A stretch of 41,788 nucleotides of DNA, from assembly GCA_902534465.1 (NCBI GenBank), contig CACAPU010000008.1, forward strand, positions 1-41,788, in the 5' to 3' direction. Origin of the DNA: an uncultured Pelagibacteraceae bacterium (GTDB taxonomy: Bacteria; Pseudomonadota; Alphaproteobacteria; Pelagibacterales; Pelagibacteraceae). Under the pieces are notes generated by a model. The model searched no databases. It saw only the letters and a program-made list of their open reading frames with translations, and was not told the DNA's origin. Below, one piece after another: positions 24,500-32,019 of the stretch; positions within the stretch are counted from its first letter, which is position 1; every line of letters starts with the position of its first letter. A program made the position numbers and the translations under genes.

Positions 24500-25348
24500 A
24501 TGATAAAAACCTTTCCTTTGCTATTTATACTATTGTGGTCATCTGCATTCATATCAGGTGACATTATAGTTCAGAACGCATCTCCATTTGCAGCACTTGC
24601 TTTTAGATTTGGAATTGTAACTATAGGGTTTTTTTTATTTGCACTATTTAAAAAAGAAATAATTTTTACAAAAATAAGATATGTCCTAGAAAGTATTACT
24701 ACAGGTGTATTGTTTCATGGATTATATCTTGGTGGTTGTTGGTACGCCTTTCATGTAGGAATTCCTGCAAGTGTTGTAGCATTAATTGTTACTCTTCAAC
24801 CGATATTAACTAATTTATTATCAGGACCAATCTATAAAGAGGTAATAGGATGGAGGCAGTGGGTTGGTATTGCGTTTGGTTTTGTAGGCTCTTTGCTAGT
24901 ACTTGGAGTAGATTTTGGAGAAGAGTTTCCTAAAGATGGATTAGTAACTTGTTTTATTGCCCTTGCTGCAATCACTACAGGAACCTTGTGGCAAAAAAAA
25001 CTAAGTGGTAATGTCCCATTATCAGTTAATAATGGATTTCAAGCTTTTGGGGGCTGTTCTTTTAATTTAATTTTAATATCAATATTTGAAACTCCTTATA
25101 TAAATTTTACAACAGGATTTTTATTAGGGATGACACACCAGATTATTCTAGTGTCGTTTGGAGCCTTTACAATTTTAATGTTTTTAATAAAAGCAGGTTC
25201 GGTAAGTAAAACTTCAACATTATTTTTTCTTGTCCCACCTACAACAGCTGTGATGGCCTATTTATTTTTAGGAGAAAAATTATCTAATATTGATATAGCA
25301 GGATTTATACTTGCAACAATTGGCGTTTATATTGCAACTAGAAAGTAA
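24500..25348 (+). CDS. EamA/DMT family transporter (RhaT-like)
   Basis: The 282-aa protein has about ten helices and two EamA repeats. It begins FPLLFILLWSSAFISGDIIV, the typical LLWGSAF-like first helix. GIPASVVALIVTLQPILTNLLS closes the first repeat and FFLVPPTTAVMAYLFLGEKLS the second. It is more distant from the other three DMT proteins in this window. Substrate unknown. A 59-aa membrane protein gene follows directly. Confidence 0.86.
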   Translation: MIKTFPLLFILLWSSAFISGDIIVQNASPFAALAFRFGIVTIGFFLFALFKKEIIFTKIRYVLESITTGVLFHGLYLGGCWYAFHVGIPASVVALIVTLQPILTNLLSGPIYKEVIGWRQWVGIAFGFVGSLLVLGVDFGEEFPKDGLVTCFIALAAITTGTLWQKKLSGNVPLSVNNGFQAFGGCSFNLILISIFETPYINFTTGFLLGMTHQIILVSFGAFTILMFLIKAGSVSKTSTLFFLVPPTTAVMAYLFLGEKLSNIDIAGFILATIGVYIATRK

Positions 25349-25528
25349 GTGAAAATTTTAAATTTTATAAAAAAATTTTATCGACCTTTTGTGTTAACTT
25401 ATCTTTTTTTTTCAATTGGGATAAGTTTTTATCCATCTTTTGAATTTTACTCGTTTAAAGGACAATTATTGATTTTAGCTGTATCTATATTTAACGGAAT
25501 ACTAGGAGTTTATATTAAAAAATTATAA
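25349..25528 (+). CDS. Small membrane protein (59 aa)
   Basis: The GTG at 25349 follows the DMT stop with no gap and opens a 59-codon frame to TAA at 25526-25528. It encodes a basic N terminus (MKILNFIKKFYRP), one hydrophobic segment (FVLTYLFFSIGISFY), a short polar turn, and a second hydrophobic segment (LLILAVSIFNGILGVYI) ending KKL. The two-helix design and exact junction support a real gene coupled to the transporter. Its last 6 nt overlap the convergent flavoprotein gene. No family recognised. Confidence 0.6.
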   Translation: MKILNFIKKFYRPFVLTYLFFSIGISFYPSFEFYSFKGQLLILAVSIFNGILGVYIKKL

Positions 25529-26626
25529 AACGTAAGGTTCCGGTCTAGCATTACTTTTTAAAACTCTTTCTACATCAAAAACACTTATATCTATTGATTG
25601 GTAGCTACCTGTTGTGATCAATTCAGTCAGAGCCCTTCCAATACCTGGTGCCTGCATTAAACCTCTTCCAGTGAAACCAGAGGCTAAATAAACATTGTCA
25701 TATTTTGGATGTTTGCCTACAACTGCGTTGTTATCAAGTTTATTACAATCATAAAATCCTGCCCAACCACCGGTTAATTTTAGTTCTTCAAAGGCTGGAA
25801 CTCTTTTTGCCAGAGCAGGCCAAACTAATTCTTCAAAATCATTCCATGCTGGTTCTAAATCTTTCGCATCAAATACAGATATAGGTGAACCTGCTAAGAA
25901 CTCTTTACCCTCTGGTCTCCAATATACACCTGTTGTTAAATCTCCAGTTAGTGGCATATCAGGAAAATGTTTTGGACATTTAACTCGAAATACAGTGTGC
26001 TTTTGTGGTTCAACTGGAATATCTGATAACAATTCTTTAGTCCAGCATCCTGCTGCTGAAATGATAATTTTTGCATTTATCTCAGACAAATTTTTAACCT
26101 CACCTTTAAGAAACTCTGCGCCTAACTCAATTGCTTTACTTTTTAAAGCACTATGAAACATAAAAGGATCAATCCAACCTTCACTTTTATTATCAGTATA
26201 TGTAGCTGTTTCTATACCTTCGTTATTTATATATGGAAAAATTTTATTTAATTCTGAACCTTTAATATTTTTTGTACCAGCATCGCATTCTCTATGATTT
26301 TCCAAAGCTTTATATTGTTCCTCTGCATGTTCTGGTCCAAACATTAAAAGGTATCCATTAGGAACCATGCTTGCCGTTGGGTTTGGGTTTTTTTTTGTTT
26401 TTAACAATTCTGGTATTTTAAAAATGAATTCTCTAGCAAACTTACCTAAAAGTATATTTTCTTTTTGAAAAAATTGTCTTCTAAATCCACCTAAAGACAA
26501 AGGAAATGAGGCAGTCTTATATGTAGGGTCTCTCTCAATTACCTTAACTTTTCTACCTTCCATTGATAAAAAGTATGCAGTAGCAGCGCCTATTATACCT
26601 CCACCAACTATGACGACATCATCCAT
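25523..26626 (-). CDS. FAD-dependent amino-acid/sarcosine oxidase-like protein (DAO family)
   Basis: The 367-aa protein has the FAD dinucleotide motif VIVGGGIIGAATAYFLS at 5-21, a LGGFRRQFF segment, GWIDPFMFHSALKSKA, IISAAGCWTKELL, and a C-terminal ASGFTGRGLMQAPGIGRALTELI, the standard closing motif of DAO-type oxidoreductases. These oxidise N-methylated or free amino acids, and marine relatives act on sarcosine or dimethylglycine. The exact substrate is unresolved; resemblance to FOXRED1-like proteins is noted. It overlaps its convergent neighbour by 6 nt and follows the sugar-dehydrogenase-like gene by 15 nt. Confidence 0.87.
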   Translation of the reverse strand: MDDVVIVGGGIIGAATAYFLSMEGRKVKVIERDPTYKTASFPLSLGGFRRQFFQKENILLGKFAREFIFKIPELLKTKKNPNPTASMVPNGYLLMFGPEHAEEQYKALENHRECDAGTKNIKGSELNKIFPYINNEGIETATYTDNKSEGWIDPFMFHSALKSKAIELGAEFLKGEVKNLSEINAKIIISAAGCWTKELLSDIPVEPQKHTVFRVKCPKHFPDMPLTGDLTTGVYWRPEGKEFLAGSPISVFDAKDLEPAWNDFEELVWPALAKRVPAFEELKLTGGWAGFYDCNKLDNNAVVGKHPKYDNVYLASGFTGRGLMQAPGIGRALTELITTGSYQSIDISVFDVERVLKSNARPEPYVL

Positions 26627-26641
26627 AAATTTTAATATATA

Positions 26642-27706
26642 CTATTTTCTTTGCATTAACCATAAAGCATCTTGAGATAAAAAATAAATTTTTCCGTTAG
26701 AGGGATGTACTTGAATGTCTCTAATTCTTCCAATTTTATTTTTAAAAATAACCTCTTCTTTTACATTTGATAAGTCTTCAAATATCAGTTTTCTTAAGGA
26801 TTTATCTTTTAAAGAAGTGATTAAAGCATGACTATTCCACTCATTAAACTCGTCACCTTTATAAATAGTTATTGCGCTAGTTGCTATTGAGGGTACCCAA
26901 TATTGAATAGCTTTTGTAAATCCAGGTTTCCATTTTGGGCCAATTGGAATTCCAGAATAATTGGTTCCTCCCCATCCTAAAATTTTCCATCCATAATTTT
27001 CACCTTTTTTAACTTCTCCGAACCAATCTCCACCTTTTGCCCCATGATTACTCATGTAAACTTTTCCATCAAATTCAGAAAGTGCCATCCCTTGAGGATT
27101 TCTAATTCCAATTTGATAAATCTCTGGCAACCAATCTACCATACCCTCAAACTTTGGATTATCTTTTGGTATACTTCCATCTAAATGAATTCTTATAATA
27201 CTACCTGGATGCTTTGAGGCGTCTTGTGCAATCATACCTTGTCCTCTCTCACCCGCAGAAGCAAATATAAAATTATCTTTGATAACTAATCTTGATCCAA
27301 AATGATAACCAGAGTCTATTGGGGGATTTGCTTGAAAAATATTTTTAAAGTTTAATTGTTTCCTATTAAATTCTGCTTTTGCAATAGAAGTGCTAGTTTT
27401 ATATCCACCTCTATCTTCAGTATATGAAATCCAAATATTATTGTCTTTATGAATAATATCTAATAAGCCTCCTTGACCATGGACAACAAAGTTAAGTTGA
27501 TGACTAATTTCTTGAACTTCTCTAGATAAAATATTTACAATTTTTATTTTGCCGCTTTTTTCTGTAATTATTATTTCATTACTATTAATAAAAGAGGATC
27601 CCCAAGGTGAGTCTAGGTTAACTAATTTTTCTAATTTAAAGTTTTGTGAATACGATTTTGAGGCAAATACGAAAAAAAGAATTAAAACGTATATTATTTT
27701 TTTCAC
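26642..27706 (-). CDS. Exported PQQ-dependent sugar dehydrogenase-like beta-propeller (YliI-like)
   Basis: The best start is the GTG at 27706, just after the SDR stop, giving about 354 aa that begin MKKIIYVLILFFVFASKSYS, a clear signal peptide. A start at 27742 would put 12 unrelated residues before it. Family motifs are HGQGGLLDI, GQGMIAQDASKHPGSIIRI, IGIRNPQGMA and HGAKGGDWFGEVKKGENYGW, as in the soluble aldose sugar dehydrogenase group. It should work in the periplasm. SAR11 genomes are not known for PQQ synthesis, so cofactor supply or a different function is an open point. Confidence 0.85.
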   Translation of the reverse strand: MKKIIYVLILFFVFASKSYSQNFKLEKLVNLDSPWGSSFINSNEIIITEKSGKIKIVNILSREVQEISHQLNFVVHGQGGLLDIIHKDNNIWISYTEDRGGYKTSTSIAKAEFNRKQLNFKNIFQANPPIDSGYHFGSRLVIKDNFIFASAGERGQGMIAQDASKHPGSIIRIHLDGSIPKDNPKFEGMVDWLPEIYQIGIRNPQGMALSEFDGKVYMSNHGAKGGDWFGEVKKGENYGWKILGWGGTNYSGIPIGPKWKPGFTKAIQYWVPSIATSAITIYKGDEFNEWNSHALITSLKDKSLRKLIFEDLSNVKEEVIFKNKIGRIRDIQVHPSNGKIYFLSQDALWLMQRK

Positions 27707-27707
27707 T

Positions 27708-28418
27708 TTATGAAAGTTTTGATCTTCCACCATCAACTGCAATTATTTGACCCGTTACCCAGGAACTTTCCTCGGTAAGTAAAAATTTTGCCAAAGCTGC
27801 TCCATCTTTACCCTCACCTAGTCTTTTAAGTGGGTGGGCTTTAGCTATTCCTTGAGCAATTGCTGTATTTTTTAACATTGGTTGAGCTATCTTAGAATTA
27901 GTTAAACTTAGAGCAACACTATTAACTCTTATGTTTGGAGCAAATTCAGCTGCTAATGATACAGTTAGTCCCTCAATAGCCGCTTTGGTTGATGCTATTA
28001 TTGAATGATTTGTAAAACCTCTTTGAGCTGCAACTGTTGAAAATAAAACAATTGAACCATTATTTTGTTTTAGGTTATCTTGATATCCTTTGATTAAGTC
28101 TACCGCAGAATAAAAATTAAGTTTCATACATTTATTGAAATCATTCTCAGTTGCCATCTTTAAAGGCTTCAAATCTATAGACCCAACACAATATGCTACA
28201 CCTTTGATTTCTGATATGTCTGATTTAATTGTATCCACGAACCCCTCTTGTAATACATCTGCCACAGTATAAGAAGAGTTCAATTTCTCAGCTAAATTTT
28301 TAAGTTGACTTTCATCTCTTCCAACTAAATGAATTTCTTTACCAGAAGAATACATTTGCTCTGCTAAATTGGATCCGATAGAACCTGTCGCACCGACAAT
28401 TAGATATTTTTCTGACAT
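27708..28418 (-). CDS. Atypical short-chain dehydrogenase/reductase
   Basis: The 236-aa Rossmann protein has the cofactor loop VGATGSIG near residue 8 and LVGRDE, which suggests NADP use. Ser127 and Lys145 sit where the SDR catalytic Ser and Lys are expected, but the Y-x-x-x-K tyrosine is Ile141 (IIASTKAAIEG). The tail GQIIAVDGGRS is normal. A branch of SDRs with a non-Tyr residue there is known to me from general sequence experience, so it may be a real variant with altered chemistry. Its ATG is only 10 bp from the photolyase ATG, facing away. Confidence 0.85.
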   Translation of the reverse strand: MSEKYLIVGATGSIGSNLAEQMYSSGKEIHLVGRDESQLKNLAEKLNSSYTVADVLQEGFVDTIKSDISEIKGVAYCVGSIDLKPLKMATENDFNKCMKLNFYSAVDLIKGYQDNLKQNNGSIVLFSTVAAQRGFTNHSIIASTKAAIEGLTVSLAAEFAPNIRVNSVALSLTNSKIAQPMLKNTAIAQGIAKAHPLKRLGEGKDGAALAKFLLTEESSWVTGQIIAVDGGRSKLS

Positions 28419-28428
28419 ATAATAATTA

Positions 28429-29925
28429 ATGAAATTATTTTTTATACTTGGAAATCAGTTATTTCCATTAAAAAACCTCGACCGCTTCAAAAAAGACCAC
28501 CTATTTTTTATGTCAGAAGACTACCAATTATGTACATATGAAAGACATCATAAATTAAAAATTCTACTATTTTTATCTTCAATGAGATCTTATGCGGATA
28601 AATTGAAGGAAAATAAATTTAAGCTTAATTACTCAAAAATTGATTCTACTGATTTTAAAAAGGACTATACGAAGAAATTAGAAAAATTGTTAAAGATGAA
28701 TAAGATAAAAGAAGTAACTAGTTTTGAAATAGAGGATAAATTTTTTGAAACAAAAATAAATAATTTTTTAAAAAAACAAAATATTCAGTGGAATATAATT
28801 CGATCGCCAATGTTTTTAGATAGTCGTGAAGATTTTAAAAAATATTTATCAAAAACAAAAAAACCCTTTATGGCAAAGTTTTATAAAGAAAAGCGAGAGA
28901 GATTAAACATTTTGTTAAACAAAGATGGTACACCAGAGGGAGGAAAATGGAGTTTTGATGAGGATAATAGAAAAAAACTGCCAAAAAATATCTTAATACC
29001 AAAATTTCCAGAAATTAAAGAAACTAAACATACAAAAAGTTTAAAACCAATTATTGAAAAATTATTTAGTAAACATCCAGGTGATACCAAAAAATTTTGG
29101 TTTGCAACTGAATATAAAGATATTTCAAAATTATTAGATTTTTTTATTAAAGATAAGTTAAACCTATTTGGTGATTACGAAGATGCTGTTGATCAAAAAA
29201 ATAATATTTTATTTCACAGTGCTCTTAGTCCGTATTTAAATCTAGGTTTAATAACGCCAGACATTATCATTCAAAAAATAATGACTTATCACCATAGTAA
29301 GAGTGTCAGACTAAATTCTTTAGAAGGTTATATAAGACAAATAATTGGTTGGAGAGAGTTTATGAGAGGAATATATCAAAATTATAGTAAAGAAATGGAA
29401 AGTGGAAATTTCTTTAAACATAATAGAAAAATGAAAGATACATTCTATGATGGCAGCACTGGTTTGGATCCTTTAGATCACGCAATTAAAAATGCTAGCA
29501 AATTTGGTTGGTCGCACCACATTGAAAGATTAATGATATTGTCAAATATTATGAATTTATGCGAAGTTGAACCAAAATCAGTTTATAAATGGTTCATGGA
29601 AATGTTTGTGGACTCATCTGATTGGGTTATGGTTCCAAATGTTTATGGAATGGGTTTGTTTAGTGATGGTGGAATTTTCGCAACTAAGCCTTATATCTGT
29701 GGATCAAGTTATTTTATGAAAATGATGGATTTTAAAAGGGGCAACTGGTGTAATGTTATGGATGGTCTTTATTGGCGTTTCATAGATAGAAATAGAAAAT
29801 TTTTTTTGAAAAATCCAAGGTTGTCTATGATGGTAAGAATTTTTGATAAAATGAAAGAAAATAGAAAAAAACTAATATTATCAGAAGCAAACAAATTCAT
29901 TAAAGATAATACTTATGAGAGTTAA
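28429..29925 (+). CDS. Photolyase/cryptochrome family protein of the FeS-BCP (PhrB-like) group lacking cluster ligands
   Basis: FeS-BCP proteins repair (6-4) photoproducts or act as cryptochromes, with FAD as catalytic cofactor. The 498-aa protein has LFFILGNQLFP at the start, an N-terminal antenna domain, and a C-terminal FAD domain with IIGWREFMRG, the catalytic pair His363-His364 (SHHIERLM), PNVYGMGLFSDGG and GLYWRF. Against Agrobacterium PhrB (from memory), cluster cysteines 350, 438 and 441 correspond to Pro348, Lys436 and a deletion, and only Cys441 (NWCNV, PhrB 454) remains. The protein therefore probably binds no 4Fe-4S cluster. It overlaps the DCC gene by 11 nt. Confidence 0.9.
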   Translation: MKLFFILGNQLFPLKNLDRFKKDHLFFMSEDYQLCTYERHHKLKILLFLSSMRSYADKLKENKFKLNYSKIDSTDFKKDYTKKLEKLLKMNKIKEVTSFEIEDKFFETKINNFLKKQNIQWNIIRSPMFLDSREDFKKYLSKTKKPFMAKFYKEKRERLNILLNKDGTPEGGKWSFDEDNRKKLPKNILIPKFPEIKETKHTKSLKPIIEKLFSKHPGDTKKFWFATEYKDISKLLDFFIKDKLNLFGDYEDAVDQKNNILFHSALSPYLNLGLITPDIIIQKIMTYHHSKSVRLNSLEGYIRQIIGWREFMRGIYQNYSKEMESGNFFKHNRKMKDTFYDGSTGLDPLDHAIKNASKFGWSHHIERLMILSNIMNLCEVEPKSVYKWFMEMFVDSSDWVMVPNVYGMGLFSDGGIFATKPYICGSSYFMKMMDFKRGNWCNVMDGLYWRFIDRNRKFFLKNPRLSMMVRIFDKMKENRKKLILSEANKFIKDNTYES

Positions 29926-30286
29926 AGTTTATTTTAACGATTCTTGCAATATTTGTAGAATGGAAATAAATCATTATAAAAAAATTGCAAATAGTGATTT
30001 GGAGTGGATAGATATTACAAATAATGATGAGGCTATAAAAATAACATCTAAGTCGCAAAAAGAGTTGCTCAGAAGGTTGCATGTAATAAATGATGGTGAA
30101 GTTATTGGAGGTGCTAAAGCATTTATTATAATTTGGTCAAAAATACCAAAATATAAAATCCTATCTAAAATTTTTTCAATAAAACCCTTATTTATTATTT
30201 TTCATTATATATATGAAATTGCTGCATTTTTCTTATTTTTAAAAAACAGAAAACAATTAAATGAAAAAACAAAACCTACCAACTAA
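29915..30286 (+). CDS. DCC family thiol-disulfide oxidoreductase-like protein (DUF393)
   Basis: The 123-aa protein starts [18 protein letters not shown], with Cys11 and Cys14 in the D-x-C-x-x-C motif that defines the DCC family. The middle section [24 protein letters not shown] matches the family's LHV-x-x-x-DG-x-x-x-GA-x-A signature, followed by a C-terminal hydrophobic segment (about 80-112). The ATG overlaps the photolyase 3' end by 11 nt. DCC proteins often lie near photolyase genes, but their redox partner is not known. Confidence 0.9.
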   Translation: MRVKVYFNDSCNICRMEINHYKKIANSDLEWIDITNNDEAIKITSKSQKELLRRLHVINDGEVIGGAKAFIIIWSKIPKYKILSKIFSIKPLFIIFHYIYEIAAFFLFLKNRKQLNEKTKPTN

Positions 30287-30389
30287 GGTATGCAAAGTTT
30301 GTAACAAGCCTTTTTCTTGGAGAAAAAAATGGAAACTTAATTGGGAAAAAGTTAAGTATTGCTCTAAGAGATGCGCCTCTAGTAATTAA
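30261..30389 (+). CDS. DUF2256 small zinc-ribbon-like protein (42 aa)
   Basis: ATG at 30261 opens a 42-codon frame that overlaps the DCC gene by 26 nt and ends in TAA at 30387-30389. The product has [18 protein letters not shown] and VKYCSKRC, matching DUF2256, with four cysteines (11, 14, 34, 38) in a likely zinc-binding arrangement. DUF2256 genes commonly neighbour photolyase-related genes in Proteobacteria. Its function is unknown; the many lysines would allow nucleic acid contact. Confidence 0.88.
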   Translation: MKKQNLPTKVCKVCNKPFSWRKKWKLNWEKVKYCSKRCASSN

Positions 30390-30683
30390 TTATTGTGTAT
30401 TGCTTTTTCTAGGATCTTTAAGTGATTTTAAAATTTTTGATAGCCCCGTAATTTTTAAACTATAATAAATCACATAAATTAAAGTTAGTCCTAAAGCCAT
30501 GGTAGATAGAAACACAAAGATGGCTGTCAAAATTTTTTCTTGGAACCAGTTCTCTACTCCAGAGTTAGAATAATAAAGAATATTCCAAAACGCGACGAAA
30601 ATTAACTCATATATGATTATAATTTTGAACATATGGTTGATATAGTTCTCAATATAATTAATACTATTCAATTCTTGTCGCAT
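30390..30683 (-). CDS. Hypothetical membrane protein (97 aa)
   Basis: No family recognised. Two hydrophobic segments are visible, about 18-38 (MFKIIIIYELIFVAFWNILYY) and 51-75 (LTAIFVFLSTMALGLTLIYVIYY), with a basic C-terminal tail. It ends exactly next to the DUF2256 stop on the other strand, so the two genes abut tail to tail. The start is the ATG at 30683, 37 bp from the divergent SDR gene. Confidence 0.55.
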   Translation of the reverse strand: MRQELNSINYIENYINHMFKIIIIYELIFVAFWNILYYSNSGVENWFQEKILTAIFVFLSTMALGLTLIYVIYYSLKITGLSKILKSLKDPRKSNTQ

Positions 30684-30720
30684 GTCGATAAAAATTTATG
30701 AGATAAAACAAAGAAAATAG

Positions 30721-31476
30721 ATGAAAAAAGTAATTTGGATAACTGGCGGTAGCAGTGGAATAGGAAAAGCAGTTGCATTAAAGTTTGCAAATAAAGGATG
30801 GCAGGTAATTATATCATCAAGACGTGAAGAAGTCTTAAAAGATATTTCAGATAAAAATGAAAATATTGATTATTTGAAATTAGATATTGTTGATTATGAA
30901 GCATGTCATTCAGTTTTTAAAACTATTGTTGAGAAATACAACAAGGTTGATATTTGTTTTTTTTCTACTGCAATTTATGAGCCTGAAAAAGAGAAGGATT
31001 TTGATCTTCAGAATATAATTGATGTTACAAATGTGAATTATATTGGAACCATAAACTGTATTAAAGCTGTTGAAAAATATTACAAAGAAAAAAGGCAAGG
31101 AGTTATATCTATTGTATCTTCTACTGCAGGATACAGAGGATTGCCAAATTCAACTGCCTATGGGCCTGCAAAAGCAGCTCTTATTAATTTAGCAGAAAGT
31201 TTATATCTTGATTTTCAAAGATATGATGTTCGCGTATGTCTAGTCAGCCCTGGATTTATCAAAACAAGACTTACGGATAAAAACACATTTAAAATGCCAT
31301 TTTTAAAAACCACACAATATGCGGCTGAACAGATTTATGATGGTTTAATAAATAAAAATTCATTTGAAATAGCTTTTCCTAGAAGTTTATTTTTAATATT
31401 AAAATTTTTTAAGATTTTGCCAAATGGGATCTACTTATATTTGATAAGAAAAATGACGAAGCTTCAAAAAAAATAA
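30721..31476 (+). CDS. Short-chain dehydrogenase/reductase
   Basis: The 251-aa protein has the classical SDR motifs: WITGGSSGIGKAVALKFA at the cofactor site, the NVNYIGTINC region, and a catalytic set with SIVSSTAGYRG and YGPAKAAL (Tyr and Lys present). SRREE after the second strand points to NADP(H). The C terminus is hydrophobic and basic, which suggests membrane contact. An SDR is a regular partner in the flavoprotein/DUF1365/Cfa-like gene sets of other Proteobacteria, so a role in lipid modification is plausible. It converges on the DUF3833 gene with 2 bp between them. Confidence 0.88.
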   Translation: MKKVIWITGGSSGIGKAVALKFANKGWQVIISSRREEVLKDISDKNENIDYLKLDIVDYEACHSVFKTIVEKYNKVDICFFSTAIYEPEKEKDFDLQNIIDVTNVNYIGTINCIKAVEKYYKEKRQGVISIVSSTAGYRGLPNSTAYGPAKAALINLAESLYLDFQRYDVRVCLVSPGFIKTRLTDKNTFKMPFLKTTQYAAEQIYDGLINKNSFEIAFPRSLFLILKFFKILPNGIYLYLIRKMTKLQKK

Positions 31477-31478
31477 AT

Positions 31479-32015
31479 TTAATCTTTTACAAACATCACA
31501 GTTAATTCTGCAACTTTAATACCAAACTTTGTCATTTTTGCTCTATTAATTGCTACTCTTTCATCTTGCATAAAGATCCAATCATCAAAAGTTATTTTCA
31601 TTTCTCTTCCTTTTACAGGAACTAACAGTACATATTCAAACTTAAATGCAGGACCATAAGAAAAACCTTTTGCAGTTCCAACTACATCTCCAGCAGTGCC
31701 TTCATAGTTATGTTCATCAATTTTATTGATTGTCCATTGCCTATTTTGAATTTCTCCATCGTTCCAAACAAATTTTTCGTCAAGTATTAATTGTTTTCCA
31801 TCCCACTTTCCATTCAAATCTGCAGAAAACTGTCGAGTAACTTTACCTGACCTATTTTGTAAAATACCCCATGCTTTTACATTTCCAGATAAATATTCTT
31901 CAATTATCAGTCTTGGTTTTTGGTTTTTAAAATCTTCTGGTTTCATACCTTGATTAGATGAACAGTTTGTAATCAATACTGAGATTATTATCAATAAAAA
32001 ATATTTTAATTTCAT
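31479..32015 (-). CDS. DUF3833 family lipoprotein
   Basis: The preferred start is ATG at 32015 (MKLKYFLLIIISVLITNCSS), 4 nt after the Cfa-like gene stop, giving 178 aa with a signal sequence and a likely lipid-attached Cys at 18. The -1 Asn is unusual for a lipobox. An upstream ATG at 32036 would add 7 residues and overlap the previous gene. The body has LNGKWDGKQLILDEKFVWNDG and WTINKIDEHNYEGTAGDVVG, typical of DUF3833. Family members regularly accompany Cfa-like methyltransferases. Function unknown; envelope location likely. Confidence 0.87.
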   Translation of the reverse strand: MKLKYFLLIIISVLITNCSSNQGMKPEDFKNQKPRLIIEEYLSGNVKAWGILQNRSGKVTRQFSADLNGKWDGKQLILDEKFVWNDGEIQNRQWTINKIDEHNYEGTAGDVVGTAKGFSYGPAFKFEYVLLVPVKGREMKITFDDWIFMQDERVAINRAKMTKFGIKVAELTVMFVKD

Positions 32016-32019
32016 AAAG

